Positions 8,101-14,165 of a DNA stretch of 22,357 bases are shown piece after piece. A program made the position numbers and the translations under genes. The notes beneath the pieces were generated by a model that was not told the origin of the DNA, searched no databases, and was given only the letters and a program-made list of their open reading frames with translations. The DNA is taken from the NCBI GenBank assembly GCA_937958345.1, contig CALGNW010000061.1, positions 1 to 22,357 on the forward strand, in the 5' to 3' direction. Within the stretch, counting starts at the first letter, position 1, and the number at the start of each line of letters is the position of its first letter. This DNA is from an uncultured Neomegalonema sp. Lineage in GTDB: Bacteria; Pseudomonadota; Alphaproteobacteria; Rhodobacterales; Rhodobacteraceae.

Positions 8101-8743
8101 GGAGCGCAACAAAACCGAAGAGGGCGAGCGTTACCTGCGCCGCGCCGTCAGCGCCGCGCCCTCTGATGCCGATTCACTCAGCGATCTGGCCGAATTTCTC
8201 AGCAAGCACGGGCGCAAGCGCGAGGAAACCGAAGAAATGTTCCGCCGCGCGCTGGCGGCTGATCAGGGCAACAAACGCACGCTGCGCCGCTATGCCCGCT
8301 TTATGGCCGAGACCAAGGGTGACACCGGCGCCGCCGAGGAAATCTACAAAAAGGTGCTGGAAGAAACGCCGAAAGACGCCCGCGCGCTCAGCGGTTCGGC
8401 CCATACGATGTTTATGCAGGGCCGCCGTCCCGAGGGGCTGCTGATTCTCAACAAGGCGTTCGACGCGGCAATGGGCGATGAACCGCGCCGCCGCAACATT
8501 GATGTGCTGCTGGAACTTTGGTTCTACCGCTATTGCTTTGACGAAAACTCGAAGCGCGATGCGATCAAGGCGGCCATCTGGCTGGTGAAGGAGGGCGCAA
8601 AGGTCACGCGCGTCGATCTGAAACCGGTCGTCGCCCGCGCGATTGCCGATCATCACACCGACCCGGATATCCTGCGCGAATTGGTGCATGTGGCCAGCGG
8701 GACCGCCGCACCGGAACGGCTCGACAGGTTCAACGTCGCATAA
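5192..8743 (+). CDS. SIR2-like domain protein with long disordered linker and C-terminal TPR array
   Basis: About 1183 residues. Residues 25-295 form a SIR2-like Rossmann domain: FLGAGCS (about 30-36) for NAD binding, ITTNFDDL (137-144) with the catalytic-type Asn, and VFVGYGGRDDCILDLFDE (from about 218). The position normally KLHGD reads KLYGD (180-184), so the usual catalytic His is Tyr; a His follows at 186. Residues about 310-615 are an Ala/Pro/Glu/Asp-rich linker including a run of seven Asp, with no P-loop. From about 620 to 1105 there are about a dozen TPR-like repeats of the type AE..F..A...DP.N...L..YA.FL, then a helical tail. No signal peptide. Start: GTG at 5192 has GGGGAG seven bases upstream; an in-frame GTG at 5177 is poorly spaced. 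SIR2 domains in similar fusions are NADases or sensors in defence and signalling, but function here is unknown. A strong terminator follows. Confidence 0.85.
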   Translation: MAALRTISPSEFVRRLKHGIVSHDSKVVWFLGAGCSVSSGVDDAGTLTHRWLSELKYLETGDTDHLEDWAEARFPTYNRDDPAAAYIQVHEALFYTDQDQQREQEALAGDGQPGFGYATLAQLLTHEKWGDRCNTVITTNFDDLAADALYFYSQRKPQVLTHESFDRHVQISDARPTIVKLYGDAHLSSEYLDGNRRLLRTDVKNRLRALATECTLVFVGYGGRDDCILDLFDEMPQGAPSGGVFWVNDKAPGRAMSEWLEGRRAIWAQNDSFDDLMFLLRQEFQLGHPRIDRFDQILQKYEQQYGALAAKQAPKAALEAAASATAPTPAPAEEAATAANAIAVDAVQDEPDALDVEPAVSVAATAKAAAEPDAAEPETEADILDPVTPDSLAGEPLVAAAVAMKAREKVEQAHWASVDLPAIEPATAPDVGEAFTTSDTYKYDRVAASVLRAAAAIPQSPAKASTVDLTDFSLDIENRATADAPAKAPVVPRAAALSDDDDDDDVFELVTEATDADDGARHKIDALVAAAVKAMATDSEAQDAGKPVDMSASTRDNITAPLGGLDIDAEDVAPPLDALTPQPLPDRPRQAPTRAPEAEVTDIVDSPGLKGPLFPPSRLMRREDAVALDARFRSALADNPRDAMLLAHYAQFLTVGRQDHDGAEHYFNRAVDADPQNDAALRLFATFLSTVRRDHDRAEDCYRLAIRANFESAETMCSYAEFLWHERGDFETAGECFQVAVDAAPRDAGSLMRYATFLRQVQRNDDAAFALLKLAAASGGDDPAATVALAEFTAARRGDIEKAEEIFAKAMQIDRDSVETLTAAAQFHAKYRGDLARAGALFDHALDADPASTDALLAYAEFLHTRRGDAARAESLFQRAIEIDPGNAAITADFARFRDEVLLNDEAAEDTFRKAINLDPRNATVLTHYGRFLQYSRRKPNPAEDRFRKAVTMEPRNALALRSYGWFLVLERNKTEEGERYLRRAVSAAPSDADSLSDLAEFLSKHGRKREETEEMFRRALAADQGNKRTLRRYARFMAETKGDTGAAEEIYKKVLEETPKDARALSGSAHTMFMQGRRPEGLLILNKAFDAAMGDEPRRRNIDVLLELWFYRYCFDENSKRDAIKAAIWLVKEGAKVTRVDLKPVVARAIADHHTDPDILRELVHVASGTAAPERLDRFNVA

Positions 8744-8775
8744 CCGCCGGGACCACAGGCACACACGGCCATCAG

Positions 8776-8807
8776 GCCCCGCTCAGTCGTTGAGCGGGGC
8801 TTTTTTT
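8776..8807 (+). terminator. Rho-independent terminator after the SIR2-TPR gene
   Basis: GCCCCGCTCA, five-base loop, TGAGCGGGGC: a perfect 10-bp stem followed by seven T. It lies about 30 bases after the stop codon at 8743 and isolates the gene from the methyltransferase downstream. Confidence 0.93.
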
Positions 8808-8867
8808 ATGCAATCCGAGCGGGGATGCGGCGGACAGCAGGATCATCTTGCTGTTTTCTGGAAAATC

Positions 8868-8887
8868 ATATAACTAAATCGTTATAT
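8868..8887. promoter_or_regulatory. Inverted repeat, operator candidate upstream of the homocysteine methyltransferase
   Basis: ATATAAC-N6-GTTATAT is a perfect 7-bp inverted repeat centred about 36 bases before the methyltransferase start. Its AT-rich dyad shape resembles operators of ArsR-family regulators such as SahR, which controls methionine-cycle genes in Proteobacteria. The identity of the regulator is inference. Confidence 0.45.
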
Positions 8888-8913
8888 CGTCATAAGCATT
8901 CAAGCGAGCCGCC

Positions 8914-9930
8914 ATGCCCAATCGTCTTTCCGAGCTTCTCGAAACCCGCGCTTGGTTGATGGCCGACGGGGCAACCGGCACAAACCTGTTTGCCATGGGC
9001 CTTGAGGCGGGTGAACCACCCGAGCTGTGGAATGTCGATCACCCCGACCGCATCCGCGCCCTGCATCGGGGATTTGTCGAGGCGGGGTCGGATATCATCC
9101 TGACCAACAGTTTCGGCGGAACCCGCTATCGCCTGAAGCTGCACAATCATCAGGATCGCGCGTTCGAGCTGAACAAACACGCCGCCGCGTTGGCGCGCGA
9201 GGTTGCCGACGCTGCCCCGCATCCCGTGATTGTTGCCGGATCGGTGGGACCGACGGGCGAGATTTTCGAACCTGTCGGCACAGTGTCGATTGCCGATGCT
9301 GTGGTCGCCTTCGAAGAACAGATCAGGGGTCTGATGGAGGGTGGCGCCGATGTAATCTGGGCCGAGACGATCTCATCGGAAGAAGAAATCACCGCGATTG
9401 CGATAGCCTGCGCCAACCTCGATGCACCGCTCTGTGCGACGCTCAGTTTCGACACGGCGGGCCGCACGATGATGGGCGTGACCTCGACGGGCTATGCCGC
9501 GATGCAGGGCGCACTGGCTGCACAGCCGCTTGCGTTCGGCGCAAACTGCGGCACGGGCGCGCCCGATCTGCTGCGCACCGTGCTGGGCATTACCGAGGCC
9601 AGCCCCGACGCGATTGTGATTGCAAAGGCGAATGCGGGTATTCCGAAATACGTCGATGGCCTGATCGAATATGACGGCACGCCGGAGTTGATGGCGGACT
9701 ACGCGCGTCTGGCCCGCGATTCCGGGGCGCGGATCATCGGCGGGTGCTGCGGAACCAAGCCCGAGCATCTGGTTGCCATGAAGGCGGCGATGGAGGCCCA
9801 CACCCCCTCGGGCCGTCCGGCGCTGGACGAGATCAGGGCGCGGATCGGTGATTTTTCGTCCGAAGGCGATGGCACGGGCGACCAGACAGATGCCCCGAAA
9901 CGCGAGCGCCGGGGCCGCAGGCGCGGTTGA
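8914..9930 (+). CDS. Homocysteine S-methyltransferase family protein (zinc-type; likely MetH homocysteine module)
   Basis: A 338-residue cytoplasmic protein of the Pfam S-methyl_trans family (BHMT/MetH N-terminal type). It opens with the typical LMADGATGTNLFAMGLEAGEPPELWN and TNSFGGTRYRL, and has the three zinc-ligand cysteines C212 in GANCGTG and C278-C279 in GGCCGTKPEHL. The last 30 residues are a charged tail rich in Arg and Asp. It would activate homocysteine thiolate for methylation to methionine. Automated annotation often calls such proteins betaine-homocysteine methyltransferase, but the separate corrinoid-binding protein at 10983 suggests it is the homocysteine module of a split cobalamin-dependent methionine synthase, as described for Roseobacter-type bacteria. 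The start ATG at 8914 is preceded by GCGAGCC, a weak ribosome site, and by the inverted repeat at 8868. Confidence 0.9.
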   Translation: MPNRLSELLETRAWLMADGATGTNLFAMGLEAGEPPELWNVDHPDRIRALHRGFVEAGSDIILTNSFGGTRYRLKLHNHQDRAFELNKHAAALAREVADAAPHPVIVAGSVGPTGEIFEPVGTVSIADAVVAFEEQIRGLMEGGADVIWAETISSEEEITAIAIACANLDAPLCATLSFDTAGRTMMGVTSTGYAAMQGALAAQPLAFGANCGTGAPDLLRTVLGITEASPDAIVIAKANAGIPKYVDGLIEYDGTPELMADYARLARDSGARIIGGCCGTKPEHLVAMKAAMEAHTPSGRPALDEIRARIGDFSSEGDGTGDQTDAPKRERRGRRRG

Positions 9931-9959
9931 CCGGAAACAAATCCGCCCGTTCGCGCTTA

Positions 9960-9980
9960 TCCCTGTGACGATCACAGGGA
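9960..9980 (+). promoter_or_regulatory. Perfect hairpin partly covering the DUF2945 ribosome-binding site
   Basis: TCCCTGTGA-CGA-TCACAGGGA is a 9-bp perfect inverted repeat with a three-base loop. The ribosome-binding site GGAGG (9978-9982) begins inside the 3' arm, five bases before the ATG at 9988. As RNA the stem would partly mask ribosome access; as DNA it could be an operator. It has no T-run, so it is not a standard terminator for the methyltransferase. Confidence 0.5.
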
Positions 9981-9987
9981 GGAAGAC

Positions 9988-10200
9988 ATGGCCTTTTCAA
10001 AGGGCGACCGCGTGAAATGGAACTGGGGCAACGGTTCGGCAGAGGGAACCGTTCAGGCGGTGTACCGCGAGCGCGTCGAAAAAGACATCAAAGGCACGAC
10101 CGTCACCCGCAATGCGGATGATGAAAACCCGGCCTATCTGATCCAACAGGATGACAACGACCGGGTTCTAAAGTCCCATTCCGAACTGGAAAAAGCCTAG
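9988..10200 (+). CDS. DUF2945 (HVA1 / Tudor-like) small protein
   Basis: A 70-residue protein starting MAFSKGDRVKWNWGNGSAEGTV, with TRNADDENPAYLIQQDDNDRVLKSHSEL near its end. This is the full pattern and usual length of the DUF2945 family (hypervirulence-associated protein with Tudor-like fold): the GDRV.W..G.G...G.V beta-barrel start, the invariant TRNADDENPAYLI-type block and the final KSHSEL. No enzymatic function is known; members are small cytoplasmic proteins widespread in bacteria and some fungi. A strong GGAGG site precedes it, partly inside a hairpin. It is convergent with the rhomboid gene, five bases between their stops, without a visible terminator between them. Confidence 0.92.
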   Translation: MAFSKGDRVKWNWGNGSAEGTVQAVYRERVEKDIKGTTVTRNADDENPAYLIQQDDNDRVLKSHSELEKA

Positions 10201-10205
10201 CGCGC

Positions 10206-10793
10206 CTATCTCACGTGCGGGGTCGCGCCCTTGTCCCGGGTCAACAACCAGGCGGCGGCGGCCCCCGCCATTGCGCCGAACAAATGCGATTCCCACGATA
10301 CGCGGTTATCGGGCAGCACACCCCAGATCAGCCCGCCGTAAAGCAGGCCCGCAAAGAGCGCCATGGCGAGCGCGCGCAGGCTGCGTTCGAAAATACCCAG
10401 CGCAATGACATAGCCCAGATACCCGAAAACCAGCCCGCTTGCGCCGACATGCACGCGGTTGCCGCCGCGCGCCAGCACCCAGACCAGCAAACCGCCCAGC
10501 AGGACGATGATAACGGTCGCCTCGAAGAACCGCTTAGGCGATGCCATTGCCGCCATACCGCCCAGCACAACCAGCGGGATCGTGTTGGCGATAATATGCC
10601 CGAAATTCGCGTGCAGGAACGGCGAAGCGGGAATGCCGACCAGCCCGCCGATATCTCTCGGCTCCAGCCCGAACCATTGGTTTAGCTCGTATCCGAGGAC
10701 GAAATTCACAACCTGAGCGATCCAGATGACAATCAGCAAAGCGAAAATCGGGCGCAGAAATTCGAAGGTCAGACTGTCTTTATTCAGTGCCAT
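10206..10793 (-). CDS. Rhomboid family intramembrane serine protease
   Basis: A 195-residue multi-pass membrane protein with about six hydrophobic segments. The catalytic dyad is visible: S119 in HVGASGLVFGYLG and H170 in WESHLFGAMAG; the HANFGHIIAN segment (61-70) carries the conserved His and Asn of the oxyanion region. Rhomboids cleave transmembrane substrates within the bilayer; the substrate here is unknown. I place the start at the ATG at 10793, with GGAG about 9 bases upstream; the frame extends five codons to a TTG, which is less likely. It is divergent from the corrinoid protein gene (190 bases between starts). Its C-terminus is short and has no extra domain. Confidence 0.92.
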   Translation of the reverse strand: MALNKDSLTFEFLRPIFALLIVIWIAQVVNFVLGYELNQWFGLEPRDIGGLVGIPASPFLHANFGHIIANTIPLVVLGGMAAMASPKRFFEATVIIVLLGGLLVWVLARGGNRVHVGASGLVFGYLGYVIALGIFERSLRALAMALFAGLLYGGLIWGVLPDNRVSWESHLFGAMAGAAAAWLLTRDKGATPHVR

Positions 10794-10982
10794 GGGGGGT
10801 AACTCCAAAACGATTGTAACGCTGTGTTAGCAAATAGCGTTTGATCATTCCATTTGAATGCGTTTTCGTACTTCGGTCGGAATACCATTCTGACAGGTCG
10901 TGTCCGGTAAGTCGTAAGTGACGGATGCGGGCAATGGTCGCAATCGGCCCGGCTGAGCCGGCGTGATTTGGAGTGCGTTTTG

Positions 10983-11684
10983 ATGGCCGACGAAGAAGAA
11001 GATATCATCCTCAGCGAATTGAGCGACGACGAGCTTGTGCTGCAAATGCACGACGACCTGTATGATGGTCTCAAGGACGAGATCACCGAGGGCGTCAATA
11101 TCCTGCTCGAACGCGGCTGGACTCCTTACGACGTGCTGACCAAGGCCCTCGTCGAGGGCATGCGTATCGTGGGGATCGATTTCCGCGACGGCATCCTGTT
11201 CGTGCCCGAGGTTCTGCTCGCGGCGAATGCGATGAAGGCGGGCATGTTCATCCTGCGGCCTCTGCTGGCGGAAACCGGCGCGCCGAAACAGGGCAAAATG
11301 GTCATCGGAACCGTCAAAGGCGACATTCACGATATCGGCAAAAACCTTGTGGGTATGATGATGGAGGGCGCCGGTTTCGACGTTGTCGATCTGGGCATCA
11401 ATAATCCGGTTGAGAATTACCTCGAGGCGCTGGAGCGCGAGGACGCTGATATCCTCGGCATGTCCGCGCTTCTGACGACGACCATGCCGTATATGAAAGT
11501 TGTCATCGACGAGTTGACGGCAAAGGGCCTGCGCGAGAATTACGTCGTTCTCGTCGGCGGTGCGCCGCTGAACGAAGAGTTCGGCAAGGCCATCGGTGCG
11601 GACGCGTATTGCCGTGATGCGGCGGTTGCGGTCGAAACGGCCAAAGAGTTCATGGAACACCGCAAGCATAACCAGACCGCCTAA
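10983..11684 (+). CDS. Stand-alone corrinoid (B12-binding) protein, methionine synthase/methyltransferase cognate
   Basis: A 233-residue cytoplasmic protein. Residues about 10-95 form the helical cap domain of methyltransferase corrinoid proteins (YDGLKDEITEGVNILLERGWTPYDVL, then VPEVLLAANAMKAGM), and residues about 105-225 the B12-binding Rossmann domain with the base-off/His-on signature D114-x-H116-x-x-G119 (GDIHDIGKN), followed by GFDVVDLGIN, the serine-containing MSALLTTTMPYM and LVGGAPLN. It carries a methyl group on cobalamin between partner methyltransferases. With the homocysteine methyltransferase about 1 kb away, the likely job is the cobalamin module of a split MetH. The ATG at 10983 has GGAG about 9 bases upstream. 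Alternative: methylamine- or methoxy-specific corrinoid protein, but no such methyltransferase is nearby. Confidence 0.92.
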   Translation: MADEEEDIILSELSDDELVLQMHDDLYDGLKDEITEGVNILLERGWTPYDVLTKALVEGMRIVGIDFRDGILFVPEVLLAANAMKAGMFILRPLLAETGAPKQGKMVIGTVKGDIHDIGKNLVGMMMEGAGFDVVDLGINNPVENYLEALEREDADILGMSALLTTTMPYMKVVIDELTAKGLRENYVVLVGGAPLNEEFGKAIGADAYCRDAAVAVETAKEFMEHRKHNQTA

Positions 11685-11695
11685 ACGACTCACTC

Positions 11696-11722
11696 GGGAT
11701 GCGCGCCCGGTGCGGGCATCCC
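11696..11722 (+). terminator. Hairpin after the corrinoid protein gene
   Basis: GGGATGC pairs with GCATCCC around an inner GCCCG/CGGGC-type stem, 11 bases after the stop codon. There is no following T-run, so it may be a weak or Rho-assisted terminator, or an RNA-stabilising structure. Confidence 0.45.
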
Positions 11723-11793
11723 TTGCTGAGGTGCAAGTGCGAAACTCTGAACGGTGGGGCGTGGCGGTCGCCGACGCAGCCCCGAATTTTTCT

Positions 11794-11818
11794 GGAACAA
11801 TATTTTCCGCTTTTCATT
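11794..11818 (+). promoter_or_regulatory. EcfG-like (general stress sigma factor) promoter candidate
   Basis: GGAAC at 11794-11798, sixteen bases, then CATT at 11815-11818 resembles the alphaproteobacterial EcfG promoter (GGAAC, 16-17 bases, CGTT) with one mismatch in the -10 element. It lies about 37 bases before the four-helix protein start, a family often stress-induced. Confidence 0.45.
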
Positions 11819-11854
11819 GTCTGGTCGAACCACGAGACAAGAAAGGGAAAACAC

Positions 11855-12289
11855 ATGTCGAATGATATTGTCGAAGAAATCAATGACGTCATTTCCGTCT
11901 TGAAGGGCGGCGCGGAGTTTTATCGCGAAGGCGCGGAAGAGGTCAAAAATCCGGAGCTTGCGAAACTCTTCAGAGAGTATGCTGCGAAACGCGATGCGGC
12001 GGTGATCGAGCTGAGTGCCGAGGTTGCTGCACATGGCGGAACGCCCTCCGAAGGAAGCTGGGCAGAAAAGGCCCATGCGTGGTACGGTGAGGCGAAATCC
12101 TGGTTCGGCGATAAGGAAGACACGCTGATTGCCGGGTTGGAAGAGCACGAGGACCGGACGCTTGAAGAAATCCGTGACGCCTTGGAAGATGTGCCGGCCA
12201 CCCATCCGGCCTATGCCATCCTCACGCGCCATTTGGGGATTTTCCAAAAGACCCATGACCACATGCGCGATCTCAAAAAAGCAGCCTAA
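11855..12289 (+). CDS. PA2169/DUF2383 family four-helix-bundle protein
   Basis: A 144-residue, strongly helical, acidic protein (MSNDIVEEINDVISVLKGGAEFYREGAEEV...). The pattern of two helices with the spacing E..FYREGAEEVKNPELAKLFREYAAKRDAAVIEL, then LIAGLEEHEDRTLEEIRDALED and a final HDHMRDLKKAA matches the ferritin-like PA2169/DUF2383 family in length and layout. Several Glu and His positions could form a metal site as in ferritin-like proteins, but metal binding is not shown for most members. The ATG at 11855 has a GAAAGGG element about 8 bases upstream; the frame extends farther left but includes non-coding sequence. It has its own promoter candidate upstream and terminator downstream, so is probably transcribed alone. 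Stress-related role inferred. Confidence 0.85.
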   Translation: MSNDIVEEINDVISVLKGGAEFYREGAEEVKNPELAKLFREYAAKRDAAVIELSAEVAAHGGTPSEGSWAEKAHAWYGEAKSWFGDKEDTLIAGLEEHEDRTLEEIRDALEDVPATHPAYAILTRHLGIFQKTHDHMRDLKKAA

Positions 12290-12318
12290 ACGCGCGCTTC
12301 CCCTGCACGCATTGCATC

Positions 12319-12344
12319 AGCCCTCCCATTGCGGGAGGGCTTTT
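12319..12344 (+). terminator. Rho-independent terminator after the four-helix protein gene
   Basis: AGCCCTCCC, five-base loop, GGGAGGGCT: a perfect 9-bp stem followed by TTTGTGTTTTTT. It lies 30 bases after the stop and about 27 bases before the DUF1638 start. Confidence 0.9.
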
Positions 12345-12370
12345 GTGTTTTTTGCCCCAAAGGCTGCGCG

Positions 12371-13084
12371 ATGAGGCGCGGTGCGCGCGTAAGGCCGGGG
12401 CGGGCGGGGCATACGCAGACTGACTATGCGTCCGCGCTCGAATCCCGCCTGTTCGAAGACGGCCTGTCCGCGCCGCGCGCCGCCGCCGAACCGGGGCAGG
12501 TCATGCTGATCGCCTGCGGGGCGCTTGCCCGCGAGATTTTAGCGGTTAACGCGGCGAACGGCTGGGATCGGGCTGTTCTGGAATGCCTGCCCGCCAAACT
12601 CCACAACGCTCCCCAACACATTGCCGACGCCGTGCGCGTCAGGATTCGGGACGCGAAGGCGCGCGGGTTCGGGACGATCTATGTGCTTTATGCGGATTGC
12701 GGCACGGGCGGCGCGCTGGATGCGGTTTGCGCCGAGGAGGGGGTCGAGCGTATTGCCGGGCCTCATTGCTATGCGTTCTTTGACGGGGTCGAGGCGTTCG
12801 GGGCGCGGCACGAGGACGAGCTCGGCACGCTCTATCTCACCGATTTTTTCGCCAAACAGTTCGACGCCCTGATCTGGCGCGGCTTCGGCCTCGATCAGGC
12901 CCCCGAAATGCGGGACATTCTGTTCGCCAACTACACGCGCGTTGTCTATCTGGCACAGACCGATGACGCGGACCTGAGCGCAAGGGCGCAGGACGCCGCG
13001 CATCGCCTCGGCTTGAAATACGAGCGGCGCTATACGGGCTATGGTGATTTGGGAGAGGTGCTGTCGGGACTGGCCCCGACCTGA
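12371..13084 (+). CDS. DUF1638 domain-containing protein
   Basis: A 237-residue protein; the first 40 residues are variable, then the DUF1638 core begins at LIACGALAREIL. Conserved-looking blocks: C49 in LIACGA, C72 in LECLPAKLHN, C110 in YADCGTGG, H132-C133 in GPHCYAFF, and FYLTDF-like LYLTDFFAKQFDALIWRGFGLD, ending with RRYTGYGDL. The Cys/His set suggests a metal or cofactor site. The function is not established; family members in methanogens and Rhodobacterales tend to lie near corrinoid methyltransferase genes, as here (corrinoid protein about 0.7 kb upstream). The start ATG at 12371 has only AAAGG upstream and sits just after a terminator, so an in-frame later start cannot be excluded. 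A strong shared terminator follows. Confidence 0.85.
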   Translation: MRRGARVRPGRAGHTQTDYASALESRLFEDGLSAPRAAAEPGQVMLIACGALAREILAVNAANGWDRAVLECLPAKLHNAPQHIADAVRVRIRDAKARGFGTIYVLYADCGTGGALDAVCAEEGVERIAGPHCYAFFDGVEAFGARHEDELGTLYLTDFFAKQFDALIWRGFGLDQAPEMRDILFANYTRVVYLAQTDDADLSARAQDAAHRLGLKYERRYTGYGDLGEVLSGLAPT

Positions 13085-13099
13085 GCGGGCTTCCGGTGG

Positions 13100-13143
13100 T
13101 TTTCTTATTCCCTCACCCGTAATGCGGTGAGGGAATAAGAAAA
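13100..13143. terminator. Bidirectional terminator between DUF1638 and PAS genes
   Basis: TTTTCTTATTCCCTCACC and its exact complement form an uninterrupted 18-bp stem with an 8-base loop. The outer A/T pairs give a T-run in either direction, so it serves both converging genes. Confidence 0.92.
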
Positions 13144-13181
13144 CGCACCTGCCGCTAAACGGTTTCGGCTGGCGAAACGGT

Positions 13182-13922
13182 TCAGCCGACGTCTGATTTA
13201 ACCAGACGCAGGTGGCCGCGATCACGGATAACTTCTTCCTGCGGGGCGATGACCTGTTCAGTCGCTCCGAGAAGTCCTCCGTTGATCGCCGTCAGATCCG
13301 GGCGCCCCCCGGCGAGAATCTGACTGGCCGCAAACGGTTCAAGGCTTGGCGGTGTGGTTTCGCCGCGGCGGTCGCGAGCGCGACGGCCAAACATCGGCGC
13401 GGTTCCGACACCCTCAAAACTGTCACCGGTCAGTTCGAACAAACGAACCTTATCAACCCAGTGATGGATCGGGTCGTAGAGTTTCGAAAAGGCGCGGTTT
13501 TCACCGGTGTAATAGCCGCAGCCGAGAACGCGGGTCATTTCACCCATGTCCGAGCGCAGCGGCAGGTACAGGAATTCGGCCTGATAGTGGAAGCCGCCCC
13601 GGTTTTCGACGGTACAGGCGACATGTCCGATGCAGGGTTCGGTTACGACGCGGTGCATTACGTCGCGCACCTTTGCGCGGCACTCGCCATGCCACAGTGC
13701 CAGTGCGCTCATCCCGCGCAGTTCCATCCCGAAGCTTTCGCACAATTTGGTTCCGGCAAGGCGGAAACGAACGCTGTCGCGGCTCTGAACTTCGAGGATA
13801 AAAGTGCTGTCGAGGAGGGGCGCGATTTCACGCGGCTCAATCTCAGAACGGAACGGCGCGAGCCGTCCGTCGCGAATCGAATTCCAATAATCGTAAAGGG
13901 CGCGTGTTTTCGCGTGTTTCAT
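13182..13922 (-). CDS. PAS domain-containing protein (PAS_5 type)
   Basis: A 246-residue protein starting MKHAKTRALYDYWNSIRDGRLAPFRSEIEPREIAPLLDSTF. The block L-Y-x-Y-W-x-x-x-R-x-G-R-x-x-P-x-R-x-x-I-x-P and the following FILEV...RFRLAGTKLCESFGMELRG are the signature of the PAS_5 family, common in Rhodobacterales and other alphaproteobacteria. The PAS fold covers about residues 35-150; the remaining 90 residues, containing RRARDRRGETTPP, look flexible. No kinase, cyclase or DNA-binding domain is fused, so it is probably a small sensor or interaction protein in signalling. The frame runs on to a TTG at 14006, but the ATG at 13922 matches the family start and has GGGAA upstream. Divergent from yicC. 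Confidence 0.85.
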   Translation of the reverse strand: MKHAKTRALYDYWNSIRDGRLAPFRSEIEPREIAPLLDSTFILEVQSRDSVRFRLAGTKLCESFGMELRGMSALALWHGECRAKVRDVMHRVVTEPCIGHVACTVENRGGFHYQAEFLYLPLRSDMGEMTRVLGCGYYTGENRAFSKLYDPIHHWVDKVRLFELTGDSFEGVGTAPMFGRRARDRRGETTPPSLEPFAASQILAGGRPDLTAINGGLLGATEQVIAPQEEVIRDRGHLRLVKSDVG

Positions 13923-14165
13923 TCTGCCGTTCCCATCGGCGGAAATCCCTTTGTTTGTATGCCTTTGCGACACATCTTCATCAAAGGAACGTCCGTGTAT
14001 TAACAAAGCTCAACTGCCCGGGACATAGAATAGAACGAGTCGCGGCTGGTTGAAATGATGAAACGAGGGTTCGCAATGCACGTGCCAGAAGATCATCCGT
14101 ACACTGCTGGAATTCAGGCCCCTGTTCGCGTAAACGTGGTTAACGCGCCACAAGGGGATAAAAAA

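Noticed and set aside
5192..8743. Avs5-type SIR2-STAND-TPR antiphage protein
   Set aside because: There is no P-loop or other NTPase motif between the SIR2 and TPR parts; the linker is low-complexity Ala/Pro/Asp/Glu sequence.
10794..10982. A riboswitch (SAM or cobalamin type) upstream of the corrinoid protein gene
   Set aside because: I could not find a B12-box-like sequence or a recognisable SAM aptamer core in these 190 bases; no clear stem set is visible.
14055..14165. A longer YicC starting at 14055
   Set aside because: The extra 37 residues are absent from the family; the GTG at 14166 has a good ribosome-binding site and gives the typical SMTGFA start.
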